A program made the position numbers and the translations under genes. Below, piece after piece: positions 15,514-23,314 of a stretch of 49,561 nucleotides of DNA; position 1 is the first letter of the stretch; each line of letters opens with the position of its first letter. This DNA is from Rhodospirillaceae bacterium (GTDB lineage: Bacteria; Pseudomonadota; Alphaproteobacteria; UBA2966). The DNA lies in the NCBI GenBank assembly GCA_002690215.1, contig NZDS01000029.1, forward strand, positions 6,522 to 56,082, written 5' to 3'. The notes beneath the pieces were generated by a model, which was not told the origin of the DNA, did not search any database, and saw only the letters and a list, made by a program, of their open reading frames with translations.

Positions 15514-16302
15514 ATGGACACCCAGGACATCATCTACGAAGAGAACGACGGCGTCGCCACAATCACCATCAACCGCCCCAAGGTCTACAACGCCTTTCGC
15601 GGCCGCACCGCCGAGGAGATGCTGCAAGCCTTCAGCAAGGCCGGCTGGGACAAGGGCATCGCCGTGATCGTGCTGACCGGTGCCGGCGGCAAGGCCTTCT
15701 GCACCGGCGGCGACCAATCCGGCGACGAGCACGATGGCCAGTACGCCGGCCGCGGCACCATCGGCATGCCGGTGGAGGAACTGCACAGCATCATCCGCGA
15801 CGTACCCAAGCCGGTGATCGCCAAGGTGCGCGGCTACGCCATCGGCGGCGGCAACGTTCTGGCCACGCTTTGCGATCTTACGTTGGCCTCGGAGAACGCC
15901 ATCTTCGGCCAGGTCGGCCCCAAGATGGGCTCGATCGACCCGGGCTGGGGCACCGCCTACTTGTCCCGTCTGGTGGGCGAGAAGAAGGCGCGTGAGATCT
16001 GGTACATGTGCCGGCGCTATTCGGCCCAGGAGGCGGTAGCCATGGGCCTGGCCAATGCCGTCGTGCCCGATGACGAACTCGACGCCGAGGTCGATCGCTG
16101 GTGCCAAGAGCTCAAGATGCGTAGCCCCACCGCCATCGCCATCGCCAAGCGCTCGTTCAATGCCGACAGCGAGTCCATTCGCGGCGGCGGCGCACTTGGC
16201 CTGCAGGCGTTGAGCCTTTATTACGACACTGACGAATCGCGCGAAGGCGTGACGGCGCTCAGGGAAAAACGCGACCCCGACTTCATGCAGTTCCGCAAAT
16301 AG
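15514..16302 (+). CDS. badI: 2-ketocyclohexanecarboxyl-CoA hydrolase-like protein (BadI/MenB group)
   Basis: The 262-residue crotonase-fold protein strongly resembles BadI, which opens the ring of 2-ketocyclohexane-1-carboxyl-CoA to give pimeloyl-CoA. Landmark segments match what is known of Rhodopseudomonas BadI: INRPKVYNAFRGRT, KAFCTGGDQS, RDVPKPVIAKVRGYAIGGGN, IFGQVGPKMGSIDPGWGTAYL, KKAREIWYMCRRYS and YYDTDESREGVTAL. The catalytic Glu of hydratases is Gly here (QVGPKMG), as in MenB/BadI. The ATG at 15514 gives the standard BadI N-terminus; another in-frame ATG at 15490 is possible. Three acyl-CoA dehydrogenases follow, as expected for alicyclic acid degradation. No BadH (2-hydroxy dehydrogenase) gene is in the window. 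Confidence 0.85.
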   Translation: MDTQDIIYEENDGVATITINRPKVYNAFRGRTAEEMLQAFSKAGWDKGIAVIVLTGAGGKAFCTGGDQSGDEHDGQYAGRGTIGMPVEELHSIIRDVPKPVIAKVRGYAIGGGNVLATLCDLTLASENAIFGQVGPKMGSIDPGWGTAYLSRLVGEKKAREIWYMCRRYSAQEAVAMGLANAVVPDDELDAEVDRWCQELKMRSPTAIAIAKRSFNADSESIRGGGALGLQALSLYYDTDESREGVTALREKRDPDFMQFRK

Positions 16303-16327
16303 AGGTAACGGTTGAGGATCACCGCGC

Positions 16328-17482
16328 ATGGACTTTTCCTTCACCGAGGAACAGCAGGCGATCCGCGAAACTGCCCAGCGTTTCGCCAGGGACCGCATCG
16401 CGCTGGACTACAAAAAGCGTGAGGAAGCAGGCTGCCTCAATCGCCGGACGATGCGCGAGATGGGTGAGCTTGGGTTGATCGGCGCCGATCTGCCCGAGGA
16501 ATATGGTGGCCTGGGGACCGACGCCGTCACCGCCGGCATCGTCATCGAAGCCATTGCGCACGCCGACCTCTCCCTGAGCTACGTGCAGTTGAGCAACGGC
16601 CTGATGGGCAGAATCATTGCCGGGCACGGCCAACCCGAGGTGGCCCGCGAGCTGATACCAAGGATGACCGGCGGCGAGATCATAGTGGGGCTGGGCTTGA
16701 CCGAACCACGCGGCGGCTCCGATGCCGCCGGCCTTGTCGTCAAGGCCAGCCGCAACGGTGAGAACTACGTCCTCAGCGGCGAGAAGACTTCGGCTTCGGC
16801 GGCCGATCAGTCCGAGCACATGGTGGTGCTGGCGCGTACCGGCACGGTCGAACAGGGGGCCGGCGGCGTCACCGCTTTCGTCGTGCCTCTGGACAGCCCC
16901 GGCGTCAATCTGTCGCGCATCGATGACGTGGGCACGGTCGCGATCGGCCGCGGATCGGTCTTTTTCGATGACGTCCAGGTGCCCGAGCGCCTGCGGCTGG
17001 GAGGGGAAGGTGACGGCTTCCGCCTGATCATGAACGGTTTCGACTACAGCCGAGCGCTGATCGGTCTGCAATGTCTGGGTCCGGCACGGGCCTCCCTCGA
17101 AGAGACCTGGGAATACGTCACCCAGCGCCAGGCCTTCGACAAGCCCATCGCCACCTACCAGGGCGTGACCCAGCCGCTGGCCGAGGCCGAGACCTTGATG
17201 GAGGCGGCCCGACTGCTTTGCTACAAGACGCTCTGGCTTCGCGACCGGGGGCTGCCCCACACAGCCGAAGCGGCCATGTGCAAGTGGTGGGTACCTCAGG
17301 TCACCTTCGATATCATTCAGCGTTGCCTGATCACCCACGGCCATTACGGTTACGCCAAAGACCTGCCCCATCAGCAGCGCCTGCGCGACGTGCTCGGCCT
17401 GCAGATCGGCGACGGCACAGAGCAGATCCAAAAGATGGTGATCGCGCGCGAAAAGATCGGCCGCGTCGCAGTCCCCTACTAG
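16328..17482 (+). CDS. Acyl-CoA dehydrogenase, alicyclic acyl-CoA type (tandem copy 1)
   Basis: A 384-residue flavoprotein with the full acyl-CoA dehydrogenase layout. The N-terminal helical domain is FTEEQQAIRETAQRFARD, the middle beta domain has GLGLTEPRGGSDAAG (substrate and FAD contacts), and the C-terminal helical domain ends IGDGTEQIQKMVIAREKIGR. In medium-chain enzymes the catalytic Glu precedes Gly-Thr in this last motif; here the position is Asp362. Overall pattern and neighbours suggest cyclohexanecarboxyl-CoA dehydrogenase or a related enzyme, passing electrons to ETF. It is the most divergent of the three copies (for example YVQLSNGLMGRIIAGHG against QLISNLLGTIV in the others). 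Confidence 0.9.
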   Translation: MDFSFTEEQQAIRETAQRFARDRIALDYKKREEAGCLNRRTMREMGELGLIGADLPEEYGGLGTDAVTAGIVIEAIAHADLSLSYVQLSNGLMGRIIAGHGQPEVARELIPRMTGGEIIVGLGLTEPRGGSDAAGLVVKASRNGENYVLSGEKTSASAADQSEHMVVLARTGTVEQGAGGVTAFVVPLDSPGVNLSRIDDVGTVAIGRGSVFFDDVQVPERLRLGGEGDGFRLIMNGFDYSRALIGLQCLGPARASLEETWEYVTQRQAFDKPIATYQGVTQPLAEAETLMEAARLLCYKTLWLRDRGLPHTAEAAMCKWWVPQVTFDIIQRCLITHGHYGYAKDLPHQQRLRDVLGLQIGDGTEQIQKMVIAREKIGRVAVPY

Positions 17483-17498
17483 CACTCAGGAGCCAATC

Positions 17499-18653
17499 AT
17501 GGATTTCTCCCTCAGCGAAGACCAGATCGCCATTCAGGATACGGCCCGGCGCTTTGCCGCCGATCGCCTGGCGCCCGACTACCAGAAGCGTGAGAACGAA
17601 GGCGGTTTCGACCGGGGTCTCCTGCGGGAGATGGGCGGGCTCGGCCTGATCGGCATCTGCTTGCCCGAGGAATACGGCGGCCTGGAGCAGGACGCCCTGA
17701 CCACCGGCGTGGTCATCGAAGCGATTGCCGGGGGCGATTTCAACGTCAGCTACATCCAGCTCATCAGCAACCTCCTGGGAACCATCGTGGCCGAGCACGG
17801 CCAGCCCCACGTGGCGGCCGAAGTGGTGCCCAAGCTGTGTGCGGGCGAGGAGCTGATCGCGCTCGGCCTGACCGAACCGGGCGGCGGCTCCGATGCCGCC
17901 AATTTGACCGTCAAGGCACGGCGCGAAAACGATGTCTACATCCTTGATGGCGAAAAGACCTCGTGCTCCATGGCCGACCAGTCGCAAGAGATCATGGTGC
18001 TGGCCCGCACCGGCACGGCCGAGGAAAAGGCCCACGGCATTACGGCATTCCTCGCCCGCTTGGACAGCCCGGGCGTCAGCACCGGCCGCTTCGAGGATAT
18101 GGGGACGAAGGTGGTCGGCCGGGGTTCGGTCTTCTTCGACGGTGTCCGCGTGCCCGCCGAAAGGCGGCTGGGCGATGAAGGCGACGGCTTTCGCCAGATC
18201 ATGAACGGGTTCGACTACAGCCGCGCGCTCATCGGGCTGCAATGCATCGCCGCAGCCCAGGCGTCCTTGGACGAGACCTGGGAGTACATTCAGCAGCGTC
18301 AGGCCTTCGGCCAGCCCATCGCCAAATACCAGGGCGTGACCCAGCCCCTGGCCGAGGCCGAGACGCTACTCGAGGCAGCCCGGCTGGTTTGCTACAAGAC
18401 GCTGTGGCTGCGCGACCATGGCATGCCCCACACCTCGGAAGCGGCAATGTGCAAGTGGTGGGCGCCGCAGGTGGCCTTCGACGTCATCCACCGCTGCCTG
18501 ATCACCCACGGCCACTACGGCTATGCCAAGGACCTACCCCACCAGCAGCGCCTGCGCGACGTGCTCGGCCTGCAGATCGGTGACGGCACCGAGCAGATCC
18601 AGAAGATGATCATCTCGCGCGAGAAGATCGGCCGCGTGGCGGTCCCCTACTAA
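17499..18653 (+). CDS. Acyl-CoA dehydrogenase, alicyclic acyl-CoA type (tandem copy 2)
   Basis: Exactly 384 residues, like its two neighbours. It contains SLSEDQIAIQDTARRFAADR, the TEPGGGSDAANLTVKA flavin-binding block, FDYSRALIGLQCIAAAQAS and the C-terminal motif IGDGTEQIQKMIISREKIGR, with Asp362 in place of the usual Glu. It is closer to copy 3 than to copy 1 over the N-terminal and middle domains (shared EQDxxTTGVVIEAIA and ISNLLGTIV). It begins 16 bases after copy 1. Successive dehydrogenations of a cyclohexane ring (saturated to 1-ene to diene) would be one reason to keep several copies. Paralogue-specific substrates are inference. Confidence 0.9.
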   Translation: MDFSLSEDQIAIQDTARRFAADRLAPDYQKRENEGGFDRGLLREMGGLGLIGICLPEEYGGLEQDALTTGVVIEAIAGGDFNVSYIQLISNLLGTIVAEHGQPHVAAEVVPKLCAGEELIALGLTEPGGGSDAANLTVKARRENDVYILDGEKTSCSMADQSQEIMVLARTGTAEEKAHGITAFLARLDSPGVSTGRFEDMGTKVVGRGSVFFDGVRVPAERRLGDEGDGFRQIMNGFDYSRALIGLQCIAAAQASLDETWEYIQQRQAFGQPIAKYQGVTQPLAEAETLLEAARLVCYKTLWLRDHGMPHTSEAAMCKWWAPQVAFDVIHRCLITHGHYGYAKDLPHQQRLRDVLGLQIGDGTEQIQKMIISREKIGRVAVPY

Positions 18654-18683
18654 TAGCCACCTGCGCACTCTCAGGAGGGGTTT

Positions 18684-19838
18684 ATGGAATTTTCCCTCAG
18701 CGACGACCAGATCGCCATCCAGGATACGGCCCGGCGTTTTGCCACCGATCGCCTTGCGCCCGACTACCAGAAGCGCGAAACGGATGGCGGTTTCGACCGC
18801 GACCTGCTGCAGGAGATGGGGGGGCTGGGCCTGATCGGCATCAGCCTGCCCGAAGAATACGGCGGCCTGGAGCAGGATTCCGTTACCACCGGAGTGGTCA
18901 TTGAGGCCATCGCCCAGGGCGACATCAACGTCAGCTACGTCCAGCTCATCAGCAACCTGTTGGGCACCATCGTGACGCAGCACGGCAATCCCGAGCTGGC
19001 CGCCGAAGTGGTACCCAAGCTGTGTTCGGGAGAGGTCTTGATGGCGCTCGGCCTGACCGAGCCCGGCGGTGGCTCGGACGCCGCGAATTTGCGCCTCAAG
19101 GCTCGACGCGAAGACGACGTCTACATCCTCGACGGCGAAAAGACCTCGATCTCGATGGCCGACCAGTCACAGGAAATCATGGTGCTCGGCCGTAGCGGCG
19201 CGACCGACGAGAAAGCCCATGGCATCACCGCCTTCCTGGTGCCCCTGGACGCCCCGGGCATCAGCACCGGCCGCTTCGAGGACTTGGGGGCGACTGTGGT
19301 TGGCCGGGGTTCGGTTTTCTTCGACAGCGTTCGCGTCGATGCCGAGCGCCGCCTGGGCAAGGAGGGCGACGGCTTTCGCCAGATCATGAGCGGCTTCGAT
19401 TACAGCCGGGCGCTGATCGGCCTGCAGTGCATCGCCACCGCCCGGGCCTCGCTGGAAGAAACCTGGGAGTACGTCACCCAGCGCCAGGCCTTTGGCCAGC
19501 CCATCGCCCGATACCAGGGCGTGACCCAGCCGCTGGCCGAGGCCGAGACGCTACTGGAGGCGGCAAGGCTGCTCTGCTTCAAGACGCTCTGGCTGCGCGA
19601 CAACGAGTTGCCCCACACCTCAGAGGCGGCGATGTGCAAGTGGTGGGCACCGCAGGTCGCCTTCGACGTCATCCACCGCTGCCTGATCACCCACGGCCAC
19701 TACGGCTACGCCAAGGACCTGCCCCACCAGCAGCGCCTGCGCGACGTGCTCGGTGCGGAGATCGGCGACGGCACCGAGCAGATCCAAAAGATGGTGATCT
19801 CGCGCGAAAAGATCGGCCGCGTGGCGGTCCCTTATTAG
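18684..19838 (+). CDS. Acyl-CoA dehydrogenase, alicyclic acyl-CoA type (tandem copy 3)
   Basis: Third 384-residue member of the tandem, starting 30 bases after copy 2 behind a strong AGGAGGGG ribosome-binding sequence. Domains and motifs follow copy 2: SLSDDQIAIQDTARRFATDR, TEPGGGSDAANLRLKA, FDYSRALIGLQCIATARAS and IGDGTEQIQKMVISREKIGR, with Asp362 at the catalytic-base position. A small difference next to that site (GAEIGDGT instead of GLQIGDGT) may tune specificity. The strong Shine-Dalgarno suggests this is the most translated copy. It is followed after 12 bases by an enoyl-CoA hydratase, which would hydrate its product. Confidence 0.9.
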   Translation: MEFSLSDDQIAIQDTARRFATDRLAPDYQKRETDGGFDRDLLQEMGGLGLIGISLPEEYGGLEQDSVTTGVVIEAIAQGDINVSYVQLISNLLGTIVTQHGNPELAAEVVPKLCSGEVLMALGLTEPGGGSDAANLRLKARREDDVYILDGEKTSISMADQSQEIMVLGRSGATDEKAHGITAFLVPLDAPGISTGRFEDLGATVVGRGSVFFDSVRVDAERRLGKEGDGFRQIMSGFDYSRALIGLQCIATARASLEETWEYVTQRQAFGQPIARYQGVTQPLAEAETLLEAARLLCFKTLWLRDNELPHTSEAAMCKWWAPQVAFDVIHRCLITHGHYGYAKDLPHQQRLRDVLGAEIGDGTEQIQKMVISREKIGRVAVPY

Positions 19839-19850
19839 GCGGAGGAAACA

Positions 19851-20639
19851 ATGAACGACACGGCAAAGCATGACGTATTGATCGAAACCGAAGGCGGCGT
19901 CGGTGTGGCCATCCTCAACCGGCCGGACAAGTTCAACTGCGTCTCGACGGGTATCGTCAGCGGCCTGATCGGAGCGCTCGAACGATTCGAAGCCGATCCC
20001 GCCATCCGCGTTATGTTGATCCGGGCCAACGGCAAGCAGTTTTGCACCGGTGCCGATCTCGACGAGGTGACGGCGGCGCGCCAGAGCGAGGGCGACTTCC
20101 AGGCTTTTCTCAGCCGCGGCCATGCCATGCTGCGCCGGCTCGAAGCCAGCCGCATGCCTGTCGTGGCTGCGGTGCACGGCCTGGCCCTGGCGGGCGGGCT
20201 GGAGCTGATGATGTCGTGCGACGTGGTTCTGGCCGCCAAATCGGCACGCTTCGGTGACCAGCATGTCCAATACGGCTTGCTGCCGGGCTGGGGCGGCACC
20301 CAGCGCTTGCCCCGCCTGGTCGGACTGCGGCGCGCCATGGAACTGATGTACAGTGGCCGTTGGCTGGATGCCGAGGAGGCCCGGGACTGGGGCCTGGTCA
20401 ACGAAATCGCCGAAGACGCGGCACTGGTCGAGACCGCCATGGAATTCTGCCGCACTCTGGCGTCCCGCAATCCCGAGGGCCTGGGCTGGATGAAACGCCT
20501 GGCACGGGACGGCCTCGAAGGCTCGCTCGACGCCGGCCTGACGCTGGAGGAGGAGAACGCCGCCAAGGCCCAGCTCACGGAAAACACCAGCGAGGGCCTG
20601 GCCGCTTTCAAGGAACGCCGAGTTCCGGTCTTCAAGTAG
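19851..20639 (+). CDS. Enoyl-CoA hydratase family protein
   Basis: A 262-residue crotonase-fold enzyme with VAILNRPDKFNCVS, the FCTGADLDE oxyanion loop and GLALAGGLELMMSCDVVLA. Compared with rat enoyl-CoA hydratase, the first catalytic Glu position is His (in GDQHVQYGLLPGWGG), while the second Glu is kept (in RAMELMYSG). It has the usual GGTQRLPRLVG loop. A GGCGGAGGAAAC Shine-Dalgarno precedes the ATG, and it is the last gene of the BadI/dehydrogenase operon. It probably hydrates the cyclohexene-carboxyl-CoA or open-chain enoyl-CoA made by the neighbouring dehydrogenases. The missing first Glu makes true hydration less certain. Confidence 0.88.
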   Translation: MNDTAKHDVLIETEGGVGVAILNRPDKFNCVSTGIVSGLIGALERFEADPAIRVMLIRANGKQFCTGADLDEVTAARQSEGDFQAFLSRGHAMLRRLEASRMPVVAAVHGLALAGGLELMMSCDVVLAAKSARFGDQHVQYGLLPGWGGTQRLPRLVGLRRAMELMYSGRWLDAEEARDWGLVNEIAEDAALVETAMEFCRTLASRNPEGLGWMKRLARDGLEGSLDAGLTLEEENAAKAQLTENTSEGLAAFKERRVPVFK

Positions 20640-20709
20640 ATGTCAGAGGTCAGTGGTCAGATGACAGAAACCCGATCTCTGAAATCTGACATCTGAAGTC
20701 TGGCATCTA
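20637..20709. repeat. Nested imperfect inverted repeats between convergent genes
   Basis: TAGATGTCAGA at 20637-20647 pairs with TCTGGCATCTA at 20699-20709 (10 of 11). Inside, CAGATGACAGA at 20658-20668 pairs with TCTGACATCTG at 20685-20695 (10 of 11), and further partial GGTCAG copies lie between. Both outer arms contain a stop codon, that of the enoyl-CoA hydratase on the plus strand and that of the MerR-type gene on the minus strand. It looks like a bidirectional terminator built from a repeated GTCAGA/TCTGAC unit, possibly a REP-like element. Confidence 0.6.
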
Positions 20710-21147
20710 AGCTGCGAGCTTCTCCGCCTCGCTCGTCACCTCCTCGAGAATCGGCTGCATGTCGAGGACCAGGGCGAAAGCCAGGCCGTCCTTGCCGCTG
20801 AGCTCGATCAGCGCTGCCGGATCGTCACGGAAAAAGGCCCGCTCGCCATCCGTCATGAGAAAGCGTGCCGGCAGGCGGCCCGGTTCGATGCCCTGCATCA
20901 GCTTGGCATAGGCCGCCTGCACCCGACCCAGCCGGGCCACCGGAATGCCGCGTTCGAGCAGCCGATTTAGGGCGCGCAGCAACACGGCGTCAGCGAAACT
21001 GTACAGCCGTTTGCGCCCCCGCCCGGGATTGGGCCGCACCGAGGGCCGCACGATACCGTTGCGGGCCAGGTAGTCGACCATGGTGCCGCTGCGAAAACGC
21101 CCGAGACGGGCCGCCTCTCCGAGCGTGAAGTACTGCCTGAGCGCCAT
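20707..21147 (-). CDS. MerR-type HTH transcriptional regulator
   Basis: The 146-residue protein begins with a winged-helix MerR-like reading head: YFTLGEAARLGRFRSGTMVDYL followed by GRGRKRLYSFADAVLLRALNRLLERGIPV. This is the usual helix-turn-helix plus wing (R-x-Y-S/T) arrangement. The C-terminal half has no cysteine-rich metal-binding loop, so an organic or acyl-CoA effector is more likely than a metal. An AGGAGGAAAATTC sequence precedes the ATG. The gene is divergent from the acyl-CoA synthetase at 21333, and a perfect 20-bp palindrome lies between them. It is the best candidate regulator of the alicyclic acid genes on both sides. The effector is inference. Confidence 0.8.
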   Translation of the reverse strand: MALRQYFTLGEAARLGRFRSGTMVDYLARNGIVRPSVRPNPGRGRKRLYSFADAVLLRALNRLLERGIPVARLGRVQAAYAKLMQGIEPGRLPARFLMTDGERAFFRDDPAALIELSGKDGLAFALVLDMQPILEEVTSEAEKLAA

Positions 21148-21167
21148 GAATTTTCCTCCTAAGATTC

Positions 21168-21187
21168 CTAGTTCAGCGCTGAACTAG
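21168..21187. promoter_or_regulatory. Perfect 20-bp palindrome, likely MerR-type operator
   Basis: CTAGTTCAGCGCTGAACTAG reads identically on both strands, and with one mismatch the symmetry extends to 26 bp (21165-21190). It starts 20 bases upstream of the MerR-type start codon and lies in the divergent intergenic region before the acyl-CoA synthetase. An AT-rich stretch that could hold the plus-strand promoter follows (21188-21235). MerR-family operators are typically long dyads of this kind, so autoregulation plus control of the divergent genes is expected. Confidence 0.7.
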
Positions 21188-21332
21188 AAATTATTCTCCC
21201 ACAAATACAGATATTTTGCTAGATTATTCACATTCAACGCCGATCAAGAGACGAGCAACCGGCAAGGCGCGCCGGCTCCATCTTTCATCGCTCCGGTTGC
21301 CTGGCATGGTCCGGTCGGTCGATACTGGCGCC

Positions 21333-22946
21333 ATGACCGTGGACAGCCTCAACACCCGGTTCGAAGCTGTCGCGGCGCGAAAGCACGGCGCCGTGGCTCT
21401 GATCTGTGGTGAGCGGGAAATTACCCTCGCCGAGCTCATCGAGGAGGGCCGCCGGGTGGCCGCCGGTCTGGCCGAACGCGGCATCTCGGCCGGCGACCGG
21501 GTCGCCGTCTGGATGCCCAACGCACCTGCCTATTTGGCGTTGCTGCTGGCCTGCGCCCGGCTGGGTGCCATTTGCGTCAACGTCAACAGCCGCTTTCGCA
21601 GCGCCGAGGTTGGCGACATCGTCGGCCGTTCGGGCGCCCGCATGCTGGTTTTCTGGCCGGGCTACCGTGATATTGCCTTTGCCGACATTTTGGCTCAGGT
21701 CGACCCCGAGGTGATCGCCGGGCTCGACGCCGTGGTGAGCTATGGCGAGGAGGACGACGACACGGAAATCACACCGCCGTCGCTGCCCCAGGGCGTGGAC
21801 CATCTGGCGTACGACGAATTGGCGGCAGCGCCGCCCCTTGCGGAAGACCGGGGCGGCCGCAACTGCGGCTTCGCCATCTTCACCACTTCGGGTACCACCA
21901 GCGCGCCCAAATTCGTGCTGCACCGCCAGGCCTCGATCATCGACCACGCCGCCGAGGTGGTGCCGGCTTTCGGCTATGACGCACCTGATACCTCGATCCT
22001 GCTAATGCTGCCGCTGTGTGGCGTCTTTGGCTTCAGCCAGGCCATGGCGGCGCTGCAATCCGGCGCGCCGCTGGTCATGCTGCCGTCGTTCGACGAGGTG
22101 GTGGCGGCCCAGGCCATCCGGCGCTACCAGGTGACGCAATGCAACGCCGGCGACGACATGATCGAGCGCCTGCTGGCGGTCTACGACGACCCCGTGCCCT
22201 TCCCATCGCTTCGCTTCATGGGTTTCGGCGCCTTCAACGCGCCGGCCGAGCAGACGGTTCGCCGTGCCGAGCAGCGTGGCCTGACGCTTTGTGGCGTTTA
22301 TGGCATGAGCGAGGTGCAGGCGCTGTACGCCATTTCCGATCCCTCCTGGCCTGCCGACAGGCGCTCGCAGGCCGGCGGTCTGCTGATCTCGCCGCGGGCC
22401 GAGGTGCGCGTGCGTGACAACGAAAGCGGCGAGCTTCTGCCGCTCGGCGAAACCGGCGAGCTCGAGCTCAAGGGCCCGAGCCTGATGCACGAATACTTCG
22501 AAAACCCTGAGGCCAACCAAAAGACCCTGACCGAGGACGGCTTCGTGCGCAGCGGCGATCTGGGCTTCTTGATCGAAGGGGGGTTCGTCTTCCTCACCCG
22601 CATGGGCGACGCCATCCGCCTGGGCGGCTTCCTCGTCAGCCCGGCCGAGATCGAGGAGGTGGTCGAGGCCCACCCCAGCGTCTCGGCGGTGCAAGTGGTG
22701 GCTGTCGAACACGAGGGCCGCAACCGGCCCATCGCATTTGTTCTGGCCGAAGCGGATTCCGAAGATGCTTTCGACGAGGAAGCAGCCTACGCCTTCTGCC
22801 GCAGCCGCATCGCCAAATTCAAGGTGCCGGAGCGGTTTTTCGCCGTCGACGAATTCCCTGCCACCATCGGCCCCAACGGCACCAAGATCCAGAAGGGCAA
22901 GCTGCGCGAGATGGCGCTCGAACGCTTACAGGGAGGCACAGCGTGA
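21333..22946 (+). CDS. AMP-dependent acyl-CoA synthetase (ANL superfamily)
   Basis: A 537-residue adenylate-forming ligase. The phosphate-binding loop reads TTSGTTSAPKFV (Ser186 onward), with Ala-Pro-Lys at the end instead of the usual G-x-P-K. The A5 motif YGMSE begins at about residue 323, SGDLG gives the Asp that binds ribose, and the A10 lysine is in GTKIQKGKLRE. The ATG at 21333 is preferred over 21306 because it starts the folded region, although neither has a strong ribosome-binding site. It activates a carboxylic acid to its CoA ester; the context suggests an alicyclic or aromatic acid. It overlaps the next gene by four bases (GTGA). Confidence 0.88.
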   Translation: MTVDSLNTRFEAVAARKHGAVALICGEREITLAELIEEGRRVAAGLAERGISAGDRVAVWMPNAPAYLALLLACARLGAICVNVNSRFRSAEVGDIVGRSGARMLVFWPGYRDIAFADILAQVDPEVIAGLDAVVSYGEEDDDTEITPPSLPQGVDHLAYDELAAAPPLAEDRGGRNCGFAIFTTSGTTSAPKFVLHRQASIIDHAAEVVPAFGYDAPDTSILLMLPLCGVFGFSQAMAALQSGAPLVMLPSFDEVVAAQAIRRYQVTQCNAGDDMIERLLAVYDDPVPFPSLRFMGFGAFNAPAEQTVRRAEQRGLTLCGVYGMSEVQALYAISDPSWPADRRSQAGGLLISPRAEVRVRDNESGELLPLGETGELELKGPSLMHEYFENPEANQKTLTEDGFVRSGDLGFLIEGGFVFLTRMGDAIRLGGFLVSPAEIEEVVEAHPSVSAVQVVAVEHEGRNRPIAFVLAEADSEDAFDEEAAYAFCRSRIAKFKVPERFFAVDEFPATIGPNGTKIQKGKLREMALERLQGGTA

Positions 22947-23314
22947 ACCTGGCGGCCCGCTTCGAGCGCCTGCCCGACTTGGTCAACGGCGATAGCGATT
23001 TGCTGCGCCGTGGCCGCTTCCTGACAGTCGATTTCCTGGTTGAGATCGGTGAAGAGGCGTTCCAGGTTTCGGTCGACCAAGGTCGCATCGCGCTGAGCCG
23101 CGGTCCGGCGCTATTGCGCTCGCACTGCTTTTCCATCGCCGCCAGCGAAGCCGCCTGGCAGGCCCACTGGACCGACCCACCGGCGCCCGGCTGGCATGAC
23201 CTGTTTGCCATGACAAAATCCGGCGCCGCCCGCATCGCCGGCGATCTGCAGCCCTTTATGGCCAATCTCCAGTACCTCAAAGACGTGCTGGCAAAACCCA
23301 GATCGGCAATCTGA
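22943..23314 (+). CDS. Small protein, possibly SCP2-like
   Basis: The 123-residue product starts at a GTG overlapping the upstream stop (GTGA), and its own stop overlaps the next ATG (TGATG), so it is translationally coupled on both sides. The sequence LVNGDSDLLRRGRFLTVDFLVEIGEEAFQVSVDQGRIALSRGP followed by SIAASEAAWQAHWTDPPAPGWHDLFAM resembles the beta-sheet lipid-binding fold of SCP2-like proteins. I cannot identify it by a strict motif. A carrier or presenting protein for a hydrophobic acyl group used by the flanking ligase and hydrolase would fit. Confidence 0.7.
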   Translation: MNLAARFERLPDLVNGDSDLLRRGRFLTVDFLVEIGEEAFQVSVDQGRIALSRGPALLRSHCFSIAASEAAWQAHWTDPPAPGWHDLFAMTKSGAARIAGDLQPFMANLQYLKDVLAKPRSAI

